Source: Hallella bergensis DSM 17361
GTDB taxonomy: Bacteria > Bacteroidota > Bacteroidia > Bacteroidales > Bacteroidaceae
DNA length: 32,568 nucleotides
NCBI RefSeq assembly: GCF_000160535.1
Contig: NZ_GG704780.1
Span: 22,758-55,325 of the forward strand
Direction: 5' to 3'
Shown in pieces: positions 17,138-23,909 of this stretch. Every line of letters starts with the position of its first letter. Within the stretch, counting starts at the first letter, position 1. The notes under the pieces are model-generated. The model did no database searches and was not told where the DNA came from. It saw nothing but the letters and a program-made list of their open reading frames with translations. A program made the translations under genes and the position numbers.

Positions 17138-17172
17138 TGCTAAATTCACATTCGTCGAGCATTTCAGGCCGA

Positions 17173-17190
17173 GTAAATCTTCGGATTTAC
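17173..17190 (+). promoter_or_regulatory. UUCG-tetraloop hairpin in the leader of the second TPR gene
   Basis: GTAAATC-TTCG-GATTTAC is a perfect 7-bp stem closed by C(UUCG)G, one of the most stable RNA tetraloops. It lies 63 nt before the ATG and has no T-run, so it may stabilise or pause the transcript. Confidence 0.55.
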
Positions 17191-17253
17191 CATTGTGTTG
17201 TGTCTCGAATGCCGACTTCTGTACTCAGGATAGGAAATAAGGATTGGGATAAA

Positions 17254-18453
17254 ATGAAGAGAAGGATAATTCACATACTCGTACTTTTAATGGTTTGCAG
17301 TGGAGTTTTCTCGCAGAAAAGAGAAATCTCTACAGCCCGTGATTGGGTCAAGAAGGGTAAAAACTTGGAGAAAGCCGAGCAGTCGATGCAGATTCTTTTG
17401 AAGGATTCGGCCAACCGGCATAATACAAAAATATGGGACGTTCTGTTCGAAAGCTTGCGCAAACAATATGAGCAGGGTAACGAAAAACTCTATTTGAACC
17501 AGAAGTATGACACCGTTTCTCTGTTTAATATTGCGTCCCGCCTGTTCACCGTCATGGTTGCTTACGATTCTATCGACGCCTTGCCGGACAAGAAGGGACG
17601 TGTCAAGCTGGAATACCGCAAGACCAATGCCGAACTTCTCAACACCTTGCGCCCGAACCTTTATAATGGGGGCGTGTTCTTGATACGCAAACAGAAATAT
17701 CCGGAAGCATACAACATGCTTTGCCAATACCTCAACACCGTTGACCAACCGCTGTTTCAGTCCTATCGCTACGCTGAGAAAGATAGGATGCTGCCCACCG
17801 TCTCTTATTGGGCAACCTATTGTGGTTATAAGATGAAGGACACCGCCAAGGTGATGCGTCATGCACCTCTGGCTTTGAAAGACATGACTCATCATGAGAT
17901 GGTGCTGCAATATCTGTCGGAGAATTATTTGCAGATGAAGGATACAGCCATGTATATCAAGACGCTGAAAGATGGTTTCGAGCTTTATCCTGCTACGTCG
18001 TTCTTCTATTCACATTTGGTGGATTATTATTCACATGAAAAGCGTTGGGACAAGGCTTTGGACCTAACGAACAGGGCAATGAAGGTAGACAACAGTAATG
18101 TGGTGTATCATGTTACGAAGAGTTCGCTGCTCTTGAACTTGGGAGAATACGACAAAAGTTTTGCCATCAGCGATTCGTTGCTGCAGGTGAATGATAGTTT
18201 GCCCGAAGCCTACCTGAATGCTGGTCTTGCCAAGTTTAACAAAGGCGTCACCATGGACAAAGCAGTGCATCAGAGTGCAAGCCGCAAAAAAGTAATCCGC
18301 AACTACTATCGTGAGGCCATGCCCTACTTAGAGACATACCGCAAGATGCGCGAGGACAAAGTGGATACATGGGGATTACCCCTCTATACCATCTATTTGA
18401 ACCTGAATATGGGTAAACAGTTTGACGAAATAGACAAACTGATGAAGAAATAA
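17254..18453 (+). CDS. Exported tetratricopeptide-repeat protein, paralog of the upstream gene
   Basis: 399 residues from the ATG at 17254, chosen because it opens a signal peptide (MKRRIIHILVLLMVCSGVFSQ); the frame extends 39 codons further upstream through the hairpin, which is unlikely to be coding. TPR-like helix pairs are visible, for example KYPEAYNMLCQYLNTVDQP, KRWDKALDLTNRAMKVDNSN and EYDKSFAISDSLLQVNDSLPEAYLNAGLAKFNKG. It shares with its neighbour the block DALPDKKGRVKLEYRKTNAE and the general length and order, so the pair arose by duplication and then diverged strongly. It would sit in the periplasm as a scaffold; the partner is unknown. Its stop is only 8 nt from the convergent yigZ stop. 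Confidence 0.83.
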   Translation: MKRRIIHILVLLMVCSGVFSQKREISTARDWVKKGKNLEKAEQSMQILLKDSANRHNTKIWDVLFESLRKQYEQGNEKLYLNQKYDTVSLFNIASRLFTVMVAYDSIDALPDKKGRVKLEYRKTNAELLNTLRPNLYNGGVFLIRKQKYPEAYNMLCQYLNTVDQPLFQSYRYAEKDRMLPTVSYWATYCGYKMKDTAKVMRHAPLALKDMTHHEMVLQYLSENYLQMKDTAMYIKTLKDGFELYPATSFFYSHLVDYYSHEKRWDKALDLTNRAMKVDNSNVVYHVTKSSLLLNLGEYDKSFAISDSLLQVNDSLPEAYLNAGLAKFNKGVTMDKAVHQSASRKKVIRNYYREAMPYLETYRKMREDKVDTWGLPLYTIYLNLNMGKQFDEIDKLMKK

Positions 18454-18461
18454 AGAGTTAT

Positions 18462-19046
18462 TTATCCGAAGTTTAGCTGCTTGAGCCTTGCCCGCAATTC
18501 GCCCGCAAGGCTTTTGCGTATAGACAGAACCACTTCGCAAGACAGTTCAAACTTCTGCGCCACAATGCGTGCGTCCATATCCTTTACCACTCTCATCACC
18601 CCGTTCATCATGGGGTAGGAGAATGAGAAAGTAACTTCCTCCTCCACCAGACGCTCTACGATTTCGCAATGCGCTATGGCATCTGCGGCTGCCGTTCGGT
18701 AGGCTACAATCAGTCCTCCCGTACCCAGGTTGACTCCACCATAATAGCGAATGACGCAAATCAAGATGTTGGTCAGTTCCTTGGAGTTAATCTGTCCGAG
18801 TATAGGCTTGCCTGCTGTCGACGAGGGTTCTCCATCGTCGTTAGCTCGATACGCCGAGCGGTCGGCTCCCAGCATATAGGCATAGCAGCAATGGCGTGCG
18901 TCGTAATATTTCTTTCGATAGCCGTCAACGATTTTCTTCACCTCTTCGGCACTTTCCACATGATGAGCAAAGGCGAGGAACTTACTCCGTTTCTCGGTGT
19001 AATATCCCTCGCCTGTGCCTTGTATCGTCTTGTAACTATCGTTCAT
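18462..19046 (-). CDS. yigZ: YigZ/IMPACT family protein
   Basis: 194 residues. The N-terminal IMPACT/UPF0029 domain shows its hallmarks: KRSKFLAFAHHVESAEEV (19-36), RHCCYAYMLG, NDDGEPSSTAGKPIL (about 69-83) and the strongly conserved YYGGVNLGTGGLIVAYRTAA (about 99-118). The C-terminal part (FSYPMMNGVMRVVKDMDARI) is the ferredoxin-like DUF1949 domain. The eukaryotic IMPACT homologue regulates Gcn2; the bacterial role is unclear. It follows DUF1015 by 34 nt, a gap filled by a perfect hairpin, and meets the TPR gene end-on. Confidence 0.9.
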   Translation of the reverse strand: MNDSYKTIQGTGEGYYTEKRSKFLAFAHHVESAEEVKKIVDGYRKKYYDARHCCYAYMLGADRSAYRANDDGEPSSTAGKPILGQINSKELTNILICVIRYYGGVNLGTGGLIVAYRTAAADAIAHCEIVERLVEEEVTFSFSYPMMNGVMRVVKDMDARIVAQKFELSCEVVLSIRKSLAGELRARLKQLNFG

Positions 19047-19053
19047 TCATACG

Positions 19054-19077
19054 ATTGGGGAAACGTCCTTCCCCAAT
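19054..19077 (-). promoter_or_regulatory. Intercistronic hairpin, DUF1015 to yigZ
   Basis: ATTGGGGAA (19054-19062) and TTCCCCAAT (19069-19077) give a perfect 9-bp stem with a 6-nt loop, filling most of the 34-nt gap and ending 7 nt before the yigZ start. No T-run. Confidence 0.6.
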
Positions 19078-19080
19078 TTC

Positions 19081-20331
19081 TCAATCGTTAAGTTTGTGAA
19101 TAATCAACCCTGAGCGCAACTTCGGCTCAAACCATGTAGCCTTGGGAGGCATGATTTTACCGGAATCGGCAATGCTCATAATCTGTTTCATCGAGACCGG
19201 ATAGAGTGCCAAGGCCCAGCGCATTTCTCCGCTGTCCACCCTCCGCTTCAGTTCCTTGAGTCCGCGAAGTCCACCCACGAAGTCGATTCGGTTGTCTGAG
19301 CGCAGGTCGGTAATCCCCATGAGTTTGTCGAGAATCAGGCGACTTGAAATGTCAACGTCGAGCACGCCGATGGGATCATTGTCATCATAGGTGCCTGGTT
19401 TGGCCACAAGGCTGTACCAGCAGTTGTCTAAATAAAGCGAAAACTCATGAAGATGTTGAGGCTTATACTCGTCCTCGCCTTTCTTCTCAACCGTGAAGTC
19501 CTGCTCCAATGCCTTGAGAAACTCCTCAGCACTCATGCCGTTGAGATCTTTCACCACACGGTTGTAGTCGAGAATCGTGAGCTGTGAAGCCTGGAAGCAT
19601 ACGGCCATGAAATAGTTGTATTCCTCCTTGCCGTTGTGCTTGGGGTTCTGGCGTGCCATCTCTGCTCCCACGAGGGCAGCGGCTGCCGACCGATGGTGAC
19701 CGTCGGCAATATACAAGCTTGGCATTTTGGCAAACTCGTTGGTGATGGTCTTCAGGTCATCGCTGGCTGTGATAACCCAGAACTGGTGACGAATTCCGTC
19801 ATCATCAGCCGTGAAGTCATACTCGGGTTCTGTGTCAGCGTAGCGCACGATGAGTTTGTCGAGCACGTCGTTGTCAGGATAGGCAAAGAATACCGGTTCA
19901 ATATTGGCGTTGCACACCCGTACATGTTTCATCCGGTCCTCCTCCTTCTCGTGGAGTGTCAGCTCATGCTTTTTGATAACACCAGTCAGGTAGTCCTGCA
20001 CGTATGCACCCACCACGAGTCCGTATTGTGTCTTCCCGTTCATGGTTTGGGCATAGATATAATAGTGGTCGTCGTTGTCTTGTACCAGCCATCCCTTTTC
20101 CTGAAACATTTTGAAGTTCTCGGCCGCACTCTGATACACCCTTGTGTCATATTCAGAAGTGCCCGGTTCAAAGTTGATTTCAGGTTTAGTGATGTGGTAT
20201 AGCGATTTCTCATTGCCGGCGGCTTCTGCCCGTGCTTCTTCAGAATTCAGCACGTCATACGGACGGGCTGCCACTTGCTCGACATACTTTTGGGGTGGAC
20301 GAACACCCTTGAAAGGTTTTATTGTAGCCAT
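19081..20331 (-). CDS. DUF1015 family protein, possible ParB/Srx-like serine-linked enzyme
   Basis: 416 residues, full length for the DUF1015 family. Seen: the family start IKPFKGVRPPQKYVEQVAARPYDVL, a central YIADGHHRSAAAAL (about 207-220), FVGGLRGLKELKRRV and the closing KATWFEPKLRSGLIIHKL. The DGHHR segment resembles the nucleotide-binding DGxHR of the ParB/sulfiredoxin superfamily, to which the free-serine kinases SerK and SbnI belong. Its place directly behind serC and serA makes a role with serine or O-phosphoserine plausible, but this is an inference from motif and neighbourhood. No membrane segment or signal peptide. Two hairpins lie in the 154-nt gap before it and no promoter match was found there. 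Confidence 0.88.
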   Translation of the reverse strand: MATIKPFKGVRPPQKYVEQVAARPYDVLNSEEARAEAAGNEKSLYHITKPEINFEPGTSEYDTRVYQSAAENFKMFQEKGWLVQDNDDHYYIYAQTMNGKTQYGLVVGAYVQDYLTGVIKKHELTLHEKEEDRMKHVRVCNANIEPVFFAYPDNDVLDKLIVRYADTEPEYDFTADDDGIRHQFWVITASDDLKTITNEFAKMPSLYIADGHHRSAAAALVGAEMARQNPKHNGKEEYNYFMAVCFQASQLTILDYNRVVKDLNGMSAEEFLKALEQDFTVEKKGEDEYKPQHLHEFSLYLDNCWYSLVAKPGTYDDNDPIGVLDVDISSRLILDKLMGITDLRSDNRIDFVGGLRGLKELKRRVDSGEMRWALALYPVSMKQIMSIADSGKIMPPKATWFEPKLRSGLIIHKLND

Positions 20332-20382
20332 ATCATTTTTTTGTTTATATCACAGCGAATGACCTCAATGCACCATGCAACG

Positions 20383-20402
20383 CTTGGGGTTTAGACCCCA
20401 AG
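20383..20402 (-). promoter_or_regulatory. Intercistronic hairpin upstream of DUF1015
   Basis: CTTGGGG (20383-20389) and CCCCAAG (20396-20402), 7-bp perfect stem, 6-nt loop, no T-run. Confidence 0.5.
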
Positions 20403-20435
20403 ACCCAGAGGTTGTCCTGCCATGATGTTGTCACG

Positions 20436-20475
20436 CCCTCATCCCCATGGACAACTGCCGCAACGGGGACGAGGG
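20436..20475 (-). promoter_or_regulatory. Intercistronic hairpin behind serA
   Basis: CCCTCaTCCCC (20436-20446) pairs with GGGGAcGAGGG (20465-20475) with one A.C mismatch and an 18-nt loop. It lies 10 nt past the serA stop. No T-run; could be a terminator variant or a processing signal. Confidence 0.5.
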
Positions 20476-20485
20476 AACATACTGT

Positions 20486-21403
20486 TTATTTGTTCACCTG
20501 GAAGCGAGTGTCCCCGTCCTTGAAGTAGGCATTGATTTGCTTAACAGCTGCAATGCCGGCATTGATGTTGGCCTCGGCGGTTTGTGCACCGATCTTCTTG
20601 GGCGTGGAGAAGTAGCGTCCCTCAAACTTCCGAAACTCTGCGTCTGCATCCGGCATGATGTCGGTAATGTATTTGAGGTCATCGCGTTCAGACATGAGCT
20701 TGAGCAGTCCGGGTTCGTCGATCACTTCCTTGCGGGCTGTGTTGATCAGGACAGCACCCTTGCCCATCTGGTTGACCACGTCATAGCCAATGCTCTGCTT
20801 GGTCTCAGCGTTTGCCGGGATATGCAGCGTGACGATGTCGCACGATTTGAACAGGCTGTCCCGGCTGGCCACGGCGTGCACACCGGCACTCTCGATAACG
20901 TCTTTTGGACAATACTCGTCGTATGCATAGACCTGCATGCCAAAGCCCATGGCCACGCGTGCAACATTGCGCCCTACGTTTCCGAAGGCCAGAATGCCAA
21001 GCTTCTTGGTCTTGAGTTCCCTGCCGGGTTTGCCATTGTAGAAGTTGCGCATGGCATAAACCAGGAGTCCGAATACCAATTCGGCCACCGCGTTGGAGTT
21101 TTGTCCCGGTGTGTTTTCCACCACAATATTTTTTTCCTTGGCGTGTGCCGTGTCGATAGAATCATATCCGGCACCTGCGCGGACGATAATTTTCATGTTT
21201 TTTGCTGCGTCCAGCACATCGGGCGTAATCTTGTCTGAGCGCACGATCATGGCGTCGGCGTCGGCCACGGCGTCCAATAATTGCTGTTTGTCGGTATATC
21301 TTTCCAGCAGCACAACCTCATGTCCGGCGGCCTGTGCCTCCTCCTTGATTCCTTCAACAGCAACAGCTGCAAAGGGTTTCTCTGTAGCAACGAGTATTTT
21401 CAT
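20486..21403 (-). CDS. serA: D-3-phosphoglycerate dehydrogenase, short Lys-type
   Basis: 305 residues from MKILVATEKPFAAV; 14 in-frame codons upstream do not resemble the family. It oxidises 3-phosphoglycerate with NAD+ in the first step of serine synthesis. Seen: substrate loop VRAGAGYDSID (74-84), nucleotide loop LGILAFGNVGRNVA (135-148), catalytic Arg224 in NTARKEV, and STPKKIGAQTAEA (266-278), where the usual catalytic His of TPHIGGST is Lys269. The first Gly of GxGxxG is Ala139. It lacks the regulatory ACT domain, so serine feedback through that domain is not expected. A Lys-for-His form of this enzyme is known from Entamoeba and its Bacteroidota relatives. Follows serC by 74 nt. Confidence 0.92.
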   Translation of the reverse strand: MKILVATEKPFAAVAVEGIKEEAQAAGHEVVLLERYTDKQQLLDAVADADAMIVRSDKITPDVLDAAKNMKIIVRAGAGYDSIDTAHAKEKNIVVENTPGQNSNAVAELVFGLLVYAMRNFYNGKPGRELKTKKLGILAFGNVGRNVARVAMGFGMQVYAYDEYCPKDVIESAGVHAVASRDSLFKSCDIVTLHIPANAETKQSIGYDVVNQMGKGAVLINTARKEVIDEPGLLKLMSERDDLKYITDIMPDADAEFRKFEGRYFSTPKKIGAQTAEANINAGIAAVKQINAYFKDGDTRFQVNK

Positions 21404-21444
21404 AGTTCTGATGTTTAATGGTTTGATGTTATCATGAACAGACA

Positions 21445-21469
21445 ATCCCTTCCCATAGCAGGAAGGGAT
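21445..21469 (-). promoter_or_regulatory. Intercistronic hairpin, serC to serA
   Basis: ATCCCTTCC (21445-21453) and GGAAGGGAT (21461-21469) give a perfect 9-bp stem with a 7-nt loop, 8 nt past the serC stop. No T-run. Confidence 0.6.
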
Positions 21470-21477
21470 CGTACGGT

Positions 21478-22545
21478 TTAGTGTTGAGCTTCAAAATCCT
21501 TCATGGCTTTCACAAGCTCGTTAACGCCTTCAATGGTCTGTGCGTTATAGCAGCTGGCGCGGAATCCGCCCACCGAGCGGTGGCCCTTGATACCCACCAT
21601 GCCGCGCTCTGTGGCAAAGTCGAGGAAGGGCTTCTCGAGGTCTTTGTATTCCTCGTTCATCACGAAGCAGATGTTCATCAGCGATCGGCTGTCTTCTTCC
21701 ACCGTGCCATGGAACAGTTTGTTGCGGTCTATCTCGCCATAGAGAATCTCAGCACGCTCCTTGGCGCGGCGATCCATTTCGGTCACACCGCCCTGAGCTT
21801 TCACCCAGCGCATGGTTTCCAAGAGTGAGTATATAGGCACAACGGGTGGGGTGTTGAACATCGAACCCTTTTCCACGTGGGTGGAATAATTGAGCATGGT
21901 GGGCACCTCGCGATTCATCTTGCCCAGCATGTCATCTTTCACAATAATCATGGTCACACCTGCCATGGCCATGTTTTTCTGCGCACCAGCATAGATGGCG
22001 GTGTATTTCGAAACATCGACCGGCCGACTCATGATGTCAGAAGACATGTCGCCAATCAGGGGCACCGGACAATCCATGTCCTCGCGGGTCTCTGTGCCGT
22101 AGATGGTATTGTTGGTGGTGATGTGCAGATAGTCCAAGTCAGTGGGAATTTCAAAATCCCGTGGCATGTATGTATAGTTCTTGTCGGCAGAAGAAGCAAC
22201 CTCGACCACCTCGCCATAGAACTTAGCCTCTTTCAAGGCTTTCTTGGCCCAAGCGCCGGTGTTGAGATATCCGGCCTTCTTGATCAGGAAGTTTGCAGGA
22301 ATCTGGGTGAATTGCAATGAGGCACCGCCTCCGAGGAAGATAACGGAGTAGCCCTCCGGAATATTCAGCAATTCTTTAACTAAGGAAACAGCCTCGTCTA
22401 CTACGGGTTGGAAATCCTTTGCGCGGTGGCTGATTTCCATAATCGACAAACCTGAACCGTTGAAGTCTAAGATTTGCTTTGCAGTGTTTTCGATCACTTC
22501 GCGGGGCAACATAGAAGGACCTGCATTAAAGTTATACTTCTTCAT
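21478..22545 (-). CDS. serC: Phosphoserine aminotransferase
   Basis: 355 residues. It transfers an amino group from glutamate to 3-phosphohydroxypyruvate, the second step of serine synthesis, and can also serve pyridoxal phosphate synthesis. Seen: the family start [17 protein letters not shown], the phosphate-binding GGGASLQF (72-79), the PLP Lys190 in [12 protein letters not shown], and the C-terminal [18 protein letters not shown]. The start at 22545 gives the usual MKKYNF; an ATG two codons upstream (22551) is possible. An exact promoter match lies 59 nt upstream. It leads the cluster serC-serA-DUF1015-yigZ; no phosphoserine phosphatase (serB) is present nearby. Confidence 0.96.
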   Translation of the reverse strand: MKKYNFNAGPSMLPREVIENTAKQILDFNGSGLSIMEISHRAKDFQPVVDEAVSLVKELLNIPEGYSVIFLGGGASLQFTQIPANFLIKKAGYLNTGAWAKKALKEAKFYGEVVEVASSADKNYTYMPRDFEIPTDLDYLHITTNNTIYGTETREDMDCPVPLIGDMSSDIMSRPVDVSKYTAIYAGAQKNMAMAGVTMIIVKDDMLGKMNREVPTMLNYSTHVEKGSMFNTPPVVPIYSLLETMRWVKAQGGVTEMDRRAKERAEILYGEIDRNKLFHGTVEEDSRSLMNICFVMNEEYKDLEKPFLDFATERGMVGIKGHRSVGGFRASCYNAQTIEGVNELVKAMKDFEAQH

Positions 22546-22603
22546 ACACATAATATATTATAAAGGTTTATTTCGTTTGCGTTAATAGGGTTATATCTAT
22601 CTG

Positions 22604-22635
22604 CAAACTTATGATTTTAATTTCAAATAGACAAA
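22604..22635 (-). promoter_or_regulatory. serC promoter
   Basis: Minus strand TTTG (22635-22632), 20 nt, TAAGTTTG (22611-22604): exact consensus. It probably drives the whole serine cluster. Confidence 0.8.
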
Positions 22636-22675
22636 TAAATCTGCGGTTTTTTGATGGGAAGCCAAATAATAAGAA

Positions 22676-23130
22676 ATAAGAGTGAAGAGTGAGGAGTTAA
22701 GAGATAAGAGTGAAGAGTGAAGAATCACCGCGCAGCCAATTATGAATTATGAATTATGAATTCTGAATTGCAACCTCCTCTCGGCTTTGCCGAATCTTAG
22801 AATATCTGGAGAATATCTTTTTATGAACATAAAGCTCATCGCAGAAAATCTTACACTCTCGGCTTTGCCGAATCTTAGAATATCTGGAGAATATCTTTTT
22901 ATGAACATAAAGCTCATCGCAGAAAATCTTACACTCTCGGCTTTGCCGAATCTTAGAATATCTGCTCACCCTCACTGCGTAGCCAAATGTGAATTGATAT
23001 TTGTGACGAGTTGATGAGCTTGCGAATAATTTTTGAATTACAACGCGCAGCCAATTGTGAATTTTGAATATTGAATTGCAACGCGTAGCTAATTGTGAAT
23101 TGAAAATTGTGAATTGTGAATTATCTTTAC
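22676..23130. repeat. Composite heptamer repeat cluster, four cores
   Basis: GAAGAGT-type purine repeats (22676-22724) run into the core CACCGCGCAGCCAATT (22726-22741) and ATGAATT heptamers (to 22769). Further cores lie at 22973-22988, 23041-23056 (exact CAACGCGCAGCCAATT) and 23079-23094, each followed by TGAATT-type repeats. The 78-bp tandem repeat is embedded in this cluster. No gene seen. Confidence 0.8.
22778..22964. repeat. 78-bp tandem repeat, 2.4 copies
   Basis: Unit starts (CTCTCGGCTTTGCCG) at 22778, 22856 and 22934; the copies are essentially identical. Each unit has a TCGGC-ttt-GCCGA hairpin, a direct repeat of AGAATATCT, and a TTTATG-aa-CATAAA palindrome. The unit is a multiple of three and leaves frames open on both strands, but I see no real gene. 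Confidence 0.92.
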
Positions 23131-23220
23131 ATTTTGTTTCTATATTTCTCTGATTTGAAAACAAAAAACCTCTGCGGCTGGAAATTCGTAAAATTCGCGT
23201 AATTCGTAGTTTGTTAATAA

Positions 23221-23450
23221 TCAGTCGTTTAGCGGAGTAAACTTCAGTGGTATGGTTTTATCGTCCGCGGTTGCACCGTAAACGGTACGACGGTTAGGGC
23301 CTATTCGCATGATGACTACGCTGTCGACGCACCACCGCAAAAGCCGAACCGCGTAGCCGTTAAGCCCCAATCGTCGTGCCTCGTCAGAATTTTCGCTGTG
23401 CCGACCGAAAATATCCGCTGTGAACATGGCGCTTTTTCTGCTCAAAGAAG
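23221..23450. repeat. Fragments related to the dispersed intergenic repeat (copy 3)
   Basis: The stretch near 23290-23315 (minus strand TCATCATGCGAATAGGCCC) matches 719-745 in copy 1, and AACATGGCGCTTTTTCTG (23423-23440, plus) matches the AACATGGCG block of copies 1 and 2. The two blocks have a different relative orientation here than in copy 1. A 74-codon minus frame (23445..23221) crosses it; I treat it as repeat-derived and not a confirmed gene. Confidence 0.45.
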
Positions 23451-23819
23451 AATATGCAAATGTTAAAATTTGGTATTCTTTCTTGACATGTCAATATCTA
23501 TTACCCTTCGCCAAGGGATTGTTGTTGACAAGAAATGATAACCACTTTCGTATTTTAAAAATAGTATAAATAGTGCGATTTGATGTTTCATGACATCCGA
23601 AACGTCCATAAGTCGTTTCTATTGACAAGACTGCCTGATTTGGAACAGATGTTTCACATGTGTTTCCGAAAGTTCCCGACGGTCACAATAGGCTCCTCAT
23701 TTTCAGGATCTTGGACAATGCCAAGTTGAGTTTTTTTAACTAATTTGATTTAACCGTCATAACGCGCGCAGCCTTAACGAGTTACGCGAGATAGGTCCCG
23801 ACGGCGGGGTTGACCCGGA
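23451..23819. other. Non-coding region upstream of dnaA
   Basis: It holds a 12-bp palindrome TTGACATGTCAA (23483-23494), two further TTGACAAGA copies (near 23525 and 23620), two GATGTTTCA copies (near 23581 and 23648) and CACATGTG. I found no convincing DnaA boxes, so it is not called an origin. Confidence 0.4.
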
Positions 23820-23851
23820 TTTGCCCATAAGGGAAAACTTTAGTAAATTTG
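23820..23851 (+). promoter_or_regulatory. dnaA promoter
   Basis: TTTG (23820-23823), 20 nt, TAAATTTG (23844-23851): exact consensus, giving a leader of about 50 nt. Confidence 0.8.
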
Positions 23852-23909
23852 CATTGCTTTAAGACTAAGAATCGATCATTCCGGCCGTAGGCCCCAATTC
23901 ATATAGCAG

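Noticed and set aside
22546..22603. Riboswitch or T-box upstream of serC
   Set aside because: The leader from promoter to start is about 50 nt, too short, and no specific fold was seen.
22778..22964. CRISPR-like array
   Set aside because: Units are contiguous 78-bp tandem repeats with no distinct spacers, and there are no cas genes.
23221..23445. 74-codon minus-strand frame as a gene
   Set aside because: It overlaps repeat-related DNA, has no ribosome-site or promoter logic and no recognised domain; kept only as repeat sequence.
23451..23819. Replication origin upstream of dnaA
   Set aside because: No convincing TTATCCACA-type boxes or AT-rich unwinding repeats; best sequences differ from the consensus by three positions.
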